Shown here piece by piece: positions 16,578-25,087 of a stretch of 64,000 nucleotides of DNA. A program made the translations under genes and the position numbers. Position 1 is the first letter of the stretch, and each line of letters opens with the position of its first letter. Source of the DNA: Tamilnaduibacter salinus (GTDB taxonomy: Bacteria > Pseudomonadota > Gammaproteobacteria > Pseudomonadales > Oleiphilaceae); the NCBI RefSeq assembly GCF_003096655.1, contig NZ_QEKQ01000008.1:1-64000 (forward strand), given 5' to 3'. The notes beneath the pieces are model-generated. The model was not told where the DNA came from, made no database searches, and saw only the letters and a program-made list of their open reading frames with translations.

Positions 16578-17287
16578 CGACACCGTGTATCGAGAATGCC
16601 GGCGTTGACGCGTGGATGGTTCGATTCGCCGATCAGATCAACCCCGACAACCAGCGCTGGATCCGTGCCTTCTGCCGCCAGTGCCGGGCAGTCTTCGGTC
16701 CGGCGCTGGTGGACCTGGTGCCGTCGTACACCACCGTCCTTGTCCAGTACGATCCCTGGCAGATGACCGACGTGGCGGCACGAGCTACGTTGTCGGATCT
16801 TCTCGACCAACTTGCGCCAGAGAGTGCTGAGACCGTGGGTCGTCTGGTGGAGCTGCCGGTCTGGTACGACGTGAGTGTTGGGCCGGAACTGGCGCTTATC
16901 GCGGAACAGACCGGCTGGACGATGGAACAGGTGGCGAGTGCGCACGCTGCTGGAGAGTATCAGGTGTTCGCGCTCGGGTTTGTGCCTGGCTTTGCGTTTA
17001 TGGGACTGGTCGATCCCGCGCTTGCGACGCCTCGGCTGGCCACCCCGCGTCAACGCGTTCCAAAAGGCAGCATCGCCATTGCCGAACGCCAGACATCGGC
17101 TTATCCGCAGGTCACACCGGGCGGCTGGAACCTGATTGGTCGGACGCCGCTAACGCTGTTCGACCCGCAGAGTGACCCCATGACGGTTCTGGAGGCCGGC
17201 GATCGCGTCCGGTTTGTGCCGATCACCCGCGACTGTTTTATCGAGCTTGGCGGCGACACAACGCCGGTCGGGGAGGGCAGCGCATGA
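16574..17287 (+). CDS. pxpB: 5-oxoprolinase subunit B
   Basis: A 237-residue KipI/PxpB protein. With PxpA and PxpC it forms the ATP-dependent bacterial 5-oxoprolinase that opens pyroglutamate to glutamate. The family signature is visible near the C-terminus: PGFAFMGLVDP, PRLATPRQRVPKGSIAIAE and TPGGWNLIGRTP. The start and stop both overlap neighbours by ATGA, so the gene lies in a tight unit of three. No pxpA (LamB/YcsF) gene is in the window, so the third subunit must lie elsewhere or be lacking. Confidence 0.92.
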   Translation: MTTPCIENAGVDAWMVRFADQINPDNQRWIRAFCRQCRAVFGPALVDLVPSYTTVLVQYDPWQMTDVAARATLSDLLDQLAPESAETVGRLVELPVWYDVSVGPELALIAEQTGWTMEQVASAHAAGEYQVFALGFVPGFAFMGLVDPALATPRLATPRQRVPKGSIAIAERQTSAYPQVTPGGWNLIGRTPLTLFDPQSDPMTVLEAGDRVRFVPITRDCFIELGGDTTPVGEGSA

Positions 17288-18243
17288 GCGGAACGGGCCT
17301 GCTGAGAGTCGAAAAAGCCGGGCCACAGGCACTGTTACAGGATGCCGGGCGCTTCGGGGTTCGGCATCTGGGCATGACCCAGGGCGGGCCGATGGACTGG
17401 CACGCGGCGGGTTGGGCCAATGCGCTGTTGGGTAATCCAGCCTCGGCCCCGGTTCTGGAAATCGCCATGGGTGGGCTGACCCTGATGGCCGAAGCCGATG
17501 TAACGCTCGCGCTGTGCGGGGCCGATCTGGGGGCCACGGTCAACGACCGGGCTCTGGCGCCCTGGCAGCGCGTTGAGCTGAACAAGGGCGACCGGCTGGC
17601 GTTTGATCTGCCCCGCTCCGGAATGCGGGCCTACCTGGCAGCGCCGGGAGGCTGGATTGGCGAGGCCAGTCTGGGCAGTGTCGCCTGTGTCACGCGGGAA
17701 GGACTGGGTGGCCACAAGGGCGGCGGTACCGCGCTGGAAGCGGGGGACACGCTGCGATTCCCGGCGGCCCGCCCGGACCCTATGCCGGTGGCGTCGGAAG
17801 TGCCTGAGGCGTACCGGGTCGATTATCAGCAACCGGCCCGGTTGGGGCTGATTCCCGCCGGTCAGATCGCCGCGTTTGATGGCCGTAGCCTCTATGAGGC
17901 ATTCAACCGCGAGTGGCAGGTGGATACCCGTGCGGATCGGATGGGCATTCGCCTCACCGGCCCGGTGCTCACCGGACCGTTGCCCGCCATGGTGTCCGAA
18001 GGCATTGCTCCCGGTTCTGTTCAGGTTCCGCCGGACGGGCAGCCGATCTGCCTGATGAACGACCGCCAGACCATCGGTGGATACCCGAGGCTGGGCACGC
18101 TGAGCCCCGTCGCACGGGCGCGGCTGGCCCAGTGTGCCGTTGGCCACCCCGTGCGCCTGACTGCCTGCGGGGTGGGTGTGGCAAGAGCGCAGTGGCGGGC
18201 GGCGATCGAGGCGATCACCGCCTTCGGGGCCATCAGAAGCTGA
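17284..18243 (+). CDS. pxpC: 5-oxoprolinase subunit C
   Basis: A 319-residue KipA/PxpC protein, the biotin-independent-carboxylase-like partner of PxpB in 5-oxoproline hydrolysis. Family segments are LLQDAGRFGVRHLGMTQGGPMD near residues 16-37 and, near the C-terminus, MNDRQTIGGYPRLGTL. It overlaps pxpB by four bases. It is convergent with atuH, and the two coding regions overlap by 11 bases (18233-18243), leaving no room for a terminator between them. Confidence 0.92.
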   Translation: MSGTGLLRVEKAGPQALLQDAGRFGVRHLGMTQGGPMDWHAAGWANALLGNPASAPVLEIAMGGLTLMAEADVTLALCGADLGATVNDRALAPWQRVELNKGDRLAFDLPRSGMRAYLAAPGGWIGEASLGSVACVTREGLGGHKGGGTALEAGDTLRFPAARPDPMPVASEVPEAYRVDYQQPARLGLIPAGQIAAFDGRSLYEAFNREWQVDTRADRMGIRLTGPVLTGPLPAMVSEGIAPGSVQVPPDGQPICLMNDRQTIGGYPRLGTLSPVARARLAQCAVGHPVRLTACGVGVARAQWRAAIEAITAFGAIRS

Positions 18244-20074
18244 TGTCCCCGTCCTCAATCTGCCCGAAAACGGCCTCGTCCACGAGCACGTAGCCCTGGC
18301 GTTTGGGCAGGGCGGCGTAGACGGTGCCGGAGCCTTTGGAGGGATCGAAGCCGGCCTTCTGCAGATCCACCTTCTTGTACTTGAACGTGCCGGTCTTCTC
18401 GATGGCATCGGCCACGCGGACGAACACCGGCACAGCGTAGGGCGGGAGATTCTCGCTCAGGAACCGATAGAGGGGGTCCGGATCGAACTGGTCCGCCGGG
18501 CCCTGGGGCACGATCGTGGCCATGCCGGCCTTGCCGTTGGTACCGGGGATTTCCACGCCGTAGACAATGGCTTCCTCGACCAGGCCGGATTCGTCGATGA
18601 TGTTTTCCACTTCCGTGGTGGACACGTTTTCCCCTTTCCACCGGAATGTATCGCCCATGCGGTCGACGAACTGCAGGTGGCGGAAGCCAATCTCCTTGAG
18701 CACGTCACCGGTGTTGAACCACTGATCACCCTTCTTGAAGACGTCACGGAGGATCGACTTTTCCGTCGCGTCTTTCTGGGTGTAGCCCTCGAAGGACCAC
18801 TTTTTGGTGATCTGGCCCAGCAAGAGGCCCGGCTCACCCGGTCTGACCTTCTCCATGTAGCCCTTTTGGTTGCGCACCGGATCGCGGGTGCCCTCGTGGT
18901 AGCGCACCAGGGCATAGGGCGCTGTAGAGAAGCCCACCGTATTATCGATGTTGAAGAAGTTGCTGAAGCCGATGTTGCCCTCGCTGGAGGCGTAGAGCTC
19001 GGCGACAGTCTCAATGCCGAACCGTTCCTTGAAAGGCTTCCAGATGGACGGCCGCAGGCCGTTGCCGATCATCTTGGTCAGGTGGTGATCCCGGTCCTTC
19101 GGGCTGGCCGGCTGGTTGAGCAGGTAACGGCACAGTTCACCCACATAACCGAAGGTGGTGGCTCCGAAGTACCGGACGTCGTCCCAGAAGGCACTCGCCG
19201 AGAACTTGCGGCGCATGGCGATGGCCGAGCCGCCGGCCAGCGCCGAGCCCCAGCACACCAGCAGCGCGGTGCCGTGGTAGAACGGCAGGGTGCAGTACAG
19301 AACGTCTTCCGGACCCATATTCAGCGACATCAGCCCGAAACCGCCGTACGCCCGCACGAATTTGGTGTGGGAGCCGGGGGCGGCTTTCGGCAGACCGGTG
19401 GTGCCCGAAGTGAAAAGGTAGATGGCCGTGTCACCCATGGTCGGCGGGTTGACCACGGCCGGGTTGTGACGGGGGTACTGACTGACCTGTTCGGCCAGAT
19501 TGACCCAGCCTTCCGGCGCGTCGCCGAACTCGCGGCGCGTATCCGCATCGGCCAGGTACAGCAGCGGGTTGTCGTGACCAAACCGGATCTGGCCGCGGAC
19601 TGCCTCGAACGGTTCCAGCAGTTCGCTCCCGACGACGATCATCTGTGGCTCGATCAGGTTGATGCTGTGCTCCAGAACACGGCCTTTCTGGGACGTGTTC
19701 AACATCGCGCAGGCCACACCGAGCTTGGCGGCCCCGATCACGAACGCCAGCAGTTCCGGGCGGTTCTCAAGGAACACTGCAATGCTGTCGCCCTTGCTCA
19801 GGCCCTGCGCGCGCAGATAGTGCGCAATGCGGTTCGCCCACTCATTCAGCTCGCGGTAGGTGATGCGCCGGTCCTCGTAGAGAACGGCCGGCCGATCACC
19901 ATGCCTGGACGCGTTGTGCTCAATGATGGAGCCGAGCGTCACGCTTTTGCGCTCGCTCTTGAGGGAGTAGTAGAAGAGCCCCTTGGCAATGGCCGGCGCC
20001 CGGCGAATGACGCCGGGCAACTGACGGGCGATGTCGAGGGTCGAGATGCTTTCCTGGGTCATGCTGTGATCCAT
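18233..20074 (-). CDS. atuH: Long-chain acyl-CoA synthetase of the atu cluster
   Basis: A 613-residue AMP-forming acyl-CoA ligase of the FATP/very-long-chain type. The P-loop-like motif YLFTSGTTGLPKAA is near residue 210, and the adenylate motif YASSEGN and the GDVLKEIGF hinge region are also present. In the atu pathway it should activate citronellic or geranic acid to the CoA ester. An alternative ATG lies four codons downstream (20062). It is the last gene of the leftward operon, 31 bp after atuG, and its end overlaps the convergent pxpC. Confidence 0.88.
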   Translation of the reverse strand: MDHSMTQESISTLDIARQLPGVIRRAPAIAKGLFYYSLKSERKSVTLGSIIEHNASRHGDRPAVLYEDRRITYRELNEWANRIAHYLRAQGLSKGDSIAVFLENRPELLAFVIGAAKLGVACAMLNTSQKGRVLEHSINLIEPQMIVVGSELLEPFEAVRGQIRFGHDNPLLYLADADTRREFGDAPEGWVNLAEQVSQYPRHNPAVVNPPTMGDTAIYLFTSGTTGLPKAAPGSHTKFVRAYGGFGLMSLNMGPEDVLYCTLPFYHGTALLVCWGSALAGGSAIAMRRKFSASAFWDDVRYFGATTFGYVGELCRYLLNQPASPKDRDHHLTKMIGNGLRPSIWKPFKERFGIETVAELYASSEGNIGFSNFFNIDNTVGFSTAPYALVRYHEGTRDPVRNQKGYMEKVRPGEPGLLLGQITKKWSFEGYTQKDATEKSILRDVFKKGDQWFNTGDVLKEIGFRHLQFVDRMGDTFRWKGENVSTTEVENIIDESGLVEEAIVYGVEIPGTNGKAGMATIVPQGPADQFDPDPLYRFLSENLPPYAVPVFVRVADAIEKTGTFKYKKVDLQKAGFDPSKGSGTVYAALPKRQGYVLVDEAVFGQIEDGDISF

Positions 20075-20105
20075 TGTTGTTGGGGACCCCGGCATGACCA
20101 GGGTC

Positions 20106-20936
20106 CTAGTCCAGAAAGAAGTCCGGTAGCAGCGGTTTGTCGCTGGACGCGTCATACCGGTACGCGTCGAAATCCGTGATGCCGGTCTCGCGCAGCAGGT
20201 CCTCATCCACCACCGCCTGACCACTCATCATGTCCGCCGGCCGCTTGAGAATCGCCAGCGCCGCATCGGCCATGATCGCCGGGGTGCGCCCCTGCTTCAT
20301 CAGCTCCGGGCCGCCGACTTCGAACTCAATCGCCGCCGTGGCAATCAGCGTCTTGGGCCACAGGGCATTGACCGCGATGCCGTCGGACCGGAATTCCTCC
20401 GCCATCCCCATGGTCAGCATGGTCATGGCGTATTTGGTTGTGGTGTAGGCACCGTGCTGTGCGAACCACTTGGGCGCCAGGTTGATCGGCGGTGAGAGGC
20501 TCAGGATATGGCCCTCATCCGATTCCCTGAGCCAGGGCAATGCCGCCTGACTGCAGACAAACACCGCCCGGGCATTCACCTGATGCATCAGGTCGTACCG
20601 TTTGGCCGGCAGTTTCTCGACACCCTGCAGGCGAATCGCGCCGGCGTTATTCACCAGCTTGTCGATGCCGCCGAAATGTTTGCCGGCTTCATCGATCCGT
20701 GCCTTGACGGCGGCTTCGTCCCGCACATCCAGAACCAGCGGCAGCGCGCGGCCCCCGGCTGCCTCAACTTCTTCGGCCACCGAGTGAATCGTGCCCGGCA
20801 GCTTGGGGTGCGGCTGGTCTGACTTGGCCGCGATCACCACATTGGCGCCTTCCCGGGCACAGGCCAGGGCGATGGCCCGGCCAATGCCCCGGCTGGCACC
20901 GGTAATAAACACGGTCTTGCCGTTCATGTCGCTCAT
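20106..20936 (-). CDS. atuG: Short-chain dehydrogenase of the atu cluster
   Basis: A 276-residue SDR of the HSDL2-like type, with the cofactor motif TGASRGIGRAIALA at residues 11-24, NNAGAI near residue 96 and the catalytic YTTTKYA near residue 165. In Pseudomonas, AtuG is proposed to act in oxidation of the terpene alcohol or aldehyde; this has not been shown biochemically as far as I know. It overlaps atuF by four bases (ATGA), so the two are translationally coupled. Confidence 0.88.
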   Translation of the reverse strand: MSDMNGKTVFITGASRGIGRAIALACAREGANVVIAAKSDQPHPKLPGTIHSVAEEVEAAGGRALPLVLDVRDEAAVKARIDEAGKHFGGIDKLVNNAGAIRLQGVEKLPAKRYDLMHQVNARAVFVCSQAALPWLRESDEGHILSLSPPINLAPKWFAQHGAYTTTKYAMTMLTMGMAEEFRSDGIAVNALWPKTLIATAAIEFEVGGPELMKQGRTPAIMADAALAILKRPADMMSGQAVVDEDLLRETGITDFDAYRYDASSDKPLLPDFFLD

Positions 20937-22894
20937 GCGTCGGTCTCCTGTTCGTCGGCCAGTTCCACCAGCACCTGACGTCGGCTGACCTGGGTGCCGG
21001 GGGAGATATGGACCTGATCCACCCGGCCGTCCCGCCCGGCGGTCAGCGGGTGCTCCATCTTCATGGCTTCGAGAATCACCAGCGTATCGCCCTGTGACAC
21101 CTCGTCGCCCGGTGACACCATCACATCGATGATGGCCCCATCCATACTCGCCAGCAACCGCCCGGAGGCACTGCCGGCGGACGCATCCCGAGGCGCGTGC
21201 GTGACGTCGTCCACAACCAGAGACCGGCTGAGCTGCTGCAAATATAGGCGATCACCCACACGGTGATATTGGCAATGTTGACGGACCCCCCTGTCGATAT
21301 AGTCCAGCCGCGAGCCGCTCATACCAAGGATTGTCAGGGTGACGGTCGCCTCTCCGGCCCGGGCGGTGACGTCGGCGCCATCCCACGTGAGGCTCAGGCT
21401 GTGGCGCTGATCGTCGATGGACAGGTGGAAGGGCACCGGTGCTGGCAGGCTGTTGCTCCAGCGTTGGCCGCCATGGCGTGGATCGTCGTTGAGCAGCACG
21501 GCGGCGAGTGCCTGCTCGGTCAGCGAGGGTGCGAGCGCGTGCATGCTCTCATCGTCGGCAAACGCGTCGCTGAGAAAGGCGGTGGTCGCCTCACCAGCAC
21601 CGAAGACCGGGTCCGCCATAATCCGGGCGAGGAAAGCCCGGTTGGTGACCACCCCAGCAACAGGCATGTCCTCCAGCGCCCTGCGCAGCCGCCGCCTGGC
21701 ATCATCCCGCGTCGGGCCGCTGGCGATGACCTTGGCCAGCATCGGGTCGTAGAAGGGCGAAATGACGTCGCCGGACCGGACACCGGTGTCCACCCGGATG
21801 CCGTTGCCTTCGATCGGTTCAAATCGCGCCAGCGTTCCGGTCTGGGGAGTGAAACCATTCGCCGGATCTTCCGCGTAGAGGCGCACTTCGATGGCGTGCC
21901 CTGACAGAGCAACCTCGTCCTGCGTCAGCGGCAGCGGTTTGCCTTCGGCGACCGCGAGCTGCCACGCCACCAGATCCTGTCCCGTTACGAGCTCGGTGAC
22001 CGGATGCTCCACCTGGAGACGCGTGTTCATTTCCAGAAAATAGAAGTGGCCGTCGGCGTCCGCTAGGAATTCAACGGTTCCGGCTCCCACATACCCGCAG
22101 GCTTTGGCGGCACGCACGGCGGCCTCGCCCATGGCGGCCCTGAGCTCCGGGGTGACGAACGGAGAGGGCGCTTCCTCGACGACCTTCTGGTGCCGGCGCT
22201 GGATGGAACAGTCCCGCTCACCCAGGTAGATGGTGTTGCCGGACTGATCGGCGAATACCTGAATCTCGATATGGCGGGGCTGGATGACCGCCTTTTCCAG
22301 AATCAGCTCATCGTCGCCAAATGCACTACGGGCCTCGGAGCGGGCCCGGGCGATCTCGTCGGCAAGCTGATCGGCCTGTTGGACCAGCCGCATGCCGCGG
22401 CCGCCGCCGCCGGCGGAAGCCTTGATCATCAGCGGATAACCAATGTCACCAGCGGCCTCGATCAGGGCCTCATCGCTGGCGCCGTCCGCCTCGAACCCGG
22501 GAACCACCGGGACGCCGGCCTCCTGCATGGCAATCTTGGAGCGTCGCTTGCTGCCCATCAGCTCGATGGCGTCCGCCTTCGGGCCGATGAACGTCAGTCC
22601 GGCGTTCTCACAGGCGCGGGCGAACCCGGCATTCTCGGACAGGAACCCGTAGCCCGGATGAATCGCATCCGCGCCGGTCCGGTGGGCGGCGTCCAGTACC
22701 GCGCTCTGGTCCAGGTAGGACTCGCCCACCGGCGCGGGCCCGAGCCGAACCGCTTCATCGGCTTCCAGAACATGCAATGCATTCTGGTCCGCATCGCTGT
22801 AGACAGCCACGGTGCGATACCCCAGCTCCGAGGCCGTGCGGATGACGCGGACGGCGATTTCGCCCCGGTTGGCGATCAGGATCTTGCTCAGCAT
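20933..22894 (-). CDS. atuF: Geranyl-CoA carboxylase, biotin-containing alpha subunit
   Basis: A 653-residue subunit with biotin carboxylase at about residues 1-445 (ATP-grasp with GGGGRGMRLV; LEMNTRLQVEHPVTE; the arginine-rich QRRHQKVVEEAPS) and a C-terminal biotin carrier domain ending near the AMKMEHPL biotinyl-lysine. It uses ATP and bicarbonate to carboxylate biotin, which AtuC then uses to carboxylate cis-geranyl-CoA. By sequence alone it could be a methylcrotonyl-CoA carboxylase subunit (LiuD). The AtuA, AtuD and AtuE neighbours decide for AtuF. The gap to atuE is 12 bp. Confidence 0.9.
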   Translation of the reverse strand: MLSKILIANRGEIAVRVIRTASELGYRTVAVYSDADQNALHVLEADEAVRLGPAPVGESYLDQSAVLDAAHRTGADAIHPGYGFLSENAGFARACENAGLTFIGPKADAIELMGSKRRSKIAMQEAGVPVVPGFEADGASDEALIEAAGDIGYPLMIKASAGGGGRGMRLVQQADQLADEIARARSEARSAFGDDELILEKAVIQPRHIEIQVFADQSGNTIYLGERDCSIQRRHQKVVEEAPSPFVTPELRAAMGEAAVRAAKACGYVGAGTVEFLADADGHFYFLEMNTRLQVEHPVTELVTGQDLVAWQLAVAEGKPLPLTQDEVALSGHAIEVRLYAEDPANGFTPQTGTLARFEPIEGNGIRVDTGVRSGDVISPFYDPMLAKVIASGPTRDDARRRLRRALEDMPVAGVVTNRAFLARIMADPVFGAGEATTAFLSDAFADDESMHALAPSLTEQALAAVLLNDDPRHGGQRWSNSLPAPVPFHLSIDDQRHSLSLTWDGADVTARAGEATVTLTILGMSGSRLDYIDRGVRQHCQYHRVGDRLYLQQLSRSLVVDDVTHAPRDASAGSASGRLLASMDGAIIDVMVSPGDEVSQGDTLVILEAMKMEHPLTAGRDGRVDQVHISPGTQVSRRQVLVELADEQETDA

Positions 22895-22906
22895 GGTGGT
22901 GGCTCC

Positions 22907-23725
22907 TCAGTCGCCGTCAGCGGCCCATGACGGGTCCCGTTTTTCCATGAAGGCGCGGGTGCCCTCGGCGCCCTCGGGGCCCCGGACCGCGCTGGCGAAA
23001 TCCGTGGCTGCCTGATCCAGGAGCTGGTCCATGGGCTCGCGTCCGACGCGATGCAGCAGGGATTTGGTTGTGGCCGTGGCGACTGGCGCGCATTTCTGAA
23101 TCTGTCGCAACGTATCGGTAATGGCGGCGCGGGCATTGTTTTCGCCATCGATGAGTTCATGCACCAGGCCCAGTTGGTGTGCCTCCTCGCCGTTGATCCG
23201 CAATCCGAGCAGCGCCAGACGACGGGCCTGAGTCAGCCCGATGCGCTCCACGACAAACGGCGCAATCTGGGCCGGAATGACGCCCAACGTGGTTTCCGGC
23301 ATGCCGAAGCGGGCCGATTTGTCGGCAATGGCCAGATCTGAGACGCAGGCCAGGCCGAAGCCACCCCCCATCACAGCGCCTTCCAGCAACATGATGGTGA
23401 CCTGGGGCGCTTCGTTGACCTGCTGGATCAGCGTTCCGAACGCCCGGTTCAGGTCGCGGAACGGATCGCTGCCATCCTTCGTACTGGCGGAGCGGGCTGA
23501 GGCCATGTCCTTGATGTCGCCACCGGCACAGAAGTGACCGCCGGCGCCACGCAGGACCACGGCACGGACAGTGTCATCGTCCCGAATGGCGTCGAACACG
23601 GCGCTGAGTTCCTGCACCATGTGCAGGCTCATGGCGTTGCGCTGGTCCGGCCGGTTCAGCGTGATCATCAGTGCGATGCCTTCCGGCTGAAGGGTCAGAG
23701 TCTCGCAGTTCGGCAATGTGGCCAT
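22907..23725 (-). CDS. atuE: Isohexenylglutaconyl-CoA hydratase
   Basis: A 272-residue crotonase-fold enzyme. The oxyanion-hole segments are RGAGGHFCAGGDIKDM (near residue 60) and LLEGAVMGGGFGLACVSDLAIA (near residue 115), with GMPETTLGVIP following. In the atu pathway it hydrates isohexenylglutaconyl-CoA made by geranyl-CoA carboxylase. The position between the carboxylase and dehydrogenase genes matches P. aeruginosa. It has gaps of 12-13 bp on both sides, so it is part of one operon. Confidence 0.9.
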   Translation of the reverse strand: MATLPNCETLTLQPEGIALMITLNRPDQRNAMSLHMVQELSAVFDAIRDDDTVRAVVLRGAGGHFCAGGDIKDMASARSASTKDGSDPFRDLNRAFGTLIQQVNEAPQVTIMLLEGAVMGGGFGLACVSDLAIADKSARFGMPETTLGVIPAQIAPFVVERIGLTQARRLALLGLRINGEEAHQLGLVHELIDGENNARAAITDTLRQIQKCAPVATATTKSLLHRVGREPMDQLLDQAATDFASAVRGPEGAEGTRAFMEKRDPSWAADGD

Positions 23726-23738
23726 GGTGATCTCCTGT

Positions 23739-24896
23739 TCAGTCGCGCTTGCCGGGCAGCGTACCCATCATCTTGCAGATGATGCCGAGCATGATTTCGT
23801 CAGCGCCCCCGCCGATGGAGACCAGACGCACATCCCGGTAGGCGCGGGCAACGGGGTTGTCCCACATGTAGCCCATGCCGCCCCAGTACTGAAGGCAGCT
23901 GTCGGTGACCTCCCGGCCCAGGCGCCCGGCCTTGAGCTTGGCCATGGAGGCCATGCGGGTGACATCCTTGCCCTGGATATGCAGTTCGCAGGCCTGGTAG
24001 GTGAGGGCGCGCAGGGCTTCCACCTCGGTCTGTAACTCGGCCATCCGGAAGTGGATGGACTGGTTGTGGATCAGCGGCTGACCGAAGGTCTTGCGCTCAC
24101 GGCAGTACTCGATGGTGGACTCGATGCAGTACTCGAGCGCCTTGATGATGTTCGCGGCGCCCCATAGGCGCTCCTCCTGGAACTGCATCATCTGCATCAT
24201 GAAGCCGGTGCCTTCTGCGCCGATGCGATAGCGTTGGGGGACGCGGACGTCGTCCAGAAAGACCTGGGCGGTTTCCGACGAGCGCATGCCGAGCTTGTCC
24301 AGGTGCTTGGAAAACGAGATGCCCGGTGTGTCCATCGGCACCATGATCAGCGACTTGTTCTTGTGCGGCTTGTCGTCGTTGGTGTTGGCGAGCAGGCACA
24401 TGAAGTCCGCCTGCGGCGAGTTGGTGATCCACATCTTGGCGCCGTTGATGACGTAGTCGTCGCCATCCTTTGTCGCGGTCGTGGTCAGCCCGGCCACATC
24501 CGAGCCGGCACCGACTTCGCTGACGCCGATGCAGCCGACTTTCTCGCCCTTGATGGCCGGTGCCAGAAATTCCTGCTTCAGTTCATCGGAACCGAACCGC
24601 GCCAGAGCCGGGGTGCACATGTCCGTCTGGACGCCGACGGCCAGCGGGACACCGCCACAATGGGCCCGACCGAGTTCTTCGGCGGCGACGAGGTTGTAGC
24701 TGTAATCGAGCCCCATACCACCGTATTCTTCCGGCTTCTGGATGCCGAGCAGCCCCAGGTCGCCGAGCTTGCGGAAAATGTCGTGAATCGGAAAACCGCC
24801 GGCGGCTTCCCAGTCATCGCAGTGCGGGTTGATCTCTTTCTCCACGAAATCCCGGACGGTTTTTCGCAGCGCTTCGTGCTCTTCGGTGAAAATCAT
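23739..24896 (-). CDS. atuD: Citronellyl-CoA dehydrogenase
   Basis: A 385-residue acyl-CoA dehydrogenase: the helical N-terminal domain, the FAD/substrate loop CIGVSEVGAGSDVAGL followed by MWITNSPQADF, and the C-terminal segment SIGGGADEIML. AtuD introduces the double bond in citronellyl-CoA to give cis-geranyl-CoA. The frame is open for 42 codons upstream into the repeat DNA, but MIFTEEHEALR at 24896 is the natural start, with GGAG about 11 bases before it. The 191-bp gap to atuC holds repeat copy D. Confidence 0.9.
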   Translation of the reverse strand: MIFTEEHEALRKTVRDFVEKEINPHCDDWEAAGGFPIHDIFRKLGDLGLLGIQKPEEYGGMGLDYSYNLVAAEELGRAHCGGVPLAVGVQTDMCTPALARFGSDELKQEFLAPAIKGEKVGCIGVSEVGAGSDVAGLTTTATKDGDDYVINGAKMWITNSPQADFMCLLANTNDDKPHKNKSLIMVPMDTPGISFSKHLDKLGMRSSETAQVFLDDVRVPQRYRIGAEGTGFMMQMMQFQEERLWGAANIIKALEYCIESTIEYCRERKTFGQPLIHNQSIHFRMAELQTEVEALRALTYQACELHIQGKDVTRMASMAKLKAGRLGREVTDSCLQYWGGMGYMWDNPVARAYRDVRLVSIGGGADEIMLGIICKMMGTLPGKRD

Positions 24897-24930
24897 GGTG
24901 TCGTGCTCCTGGTGATGGAGTTTTTGATTG

Positions 24931-25077
24931 GCCACGGAATGCACGGAAACGACGAACATTCTTATGTAGCCGATGTCTCCGACTTCGGAGTCGCCCGCAG
25001 GGCGACCCTTTTCTGGTCTCAACTTTGGAGTCTGGGATCGTTGTCTATTTTCCGTGTTCTTCCGTGGATTCCGCGGC
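24931..25077. repeat. CACGGAAA-family inverted repeat, copy D, inside the atu operon
   Basis: The left arm (24931-24950, GCCACGGAATGCACGGAAAC) and the right 29-base unit (25049-25077) enclose about 100 bp. Within that is the double hairpin at 24966-25007, also found near parE. The element starts 10 bases after the atuC stop. It fills the only large gap in the operon and should be transcribed with it, forming structure between the atuC and atuD messages. Confidence 0.65.
24966..25007. repeat. REP-like double hairpin, copy 1
   Basis: TAGCCGATGTCTCCGACTTC and the following bases make two adjacent hairpins: CTCCGA/TCGGAG with a 2-base turn, then GTCGCCC/GGGCGAC-type arms with a short loop. The inverted copy at 40109-40150 matches at all but one inserted base. 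The shape resembles REP doublets, and no REP-associated transposase is in the window. Confidence 0.7.
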
Positions 25078-25087
25078 TAAAAAATCG

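Noticed and set aside
18176-20179. A 667-codon rightward frame over atuH
   Set aside because: Mirror frame of a clear acyl-CoA ligase, with no recognisable protein features.
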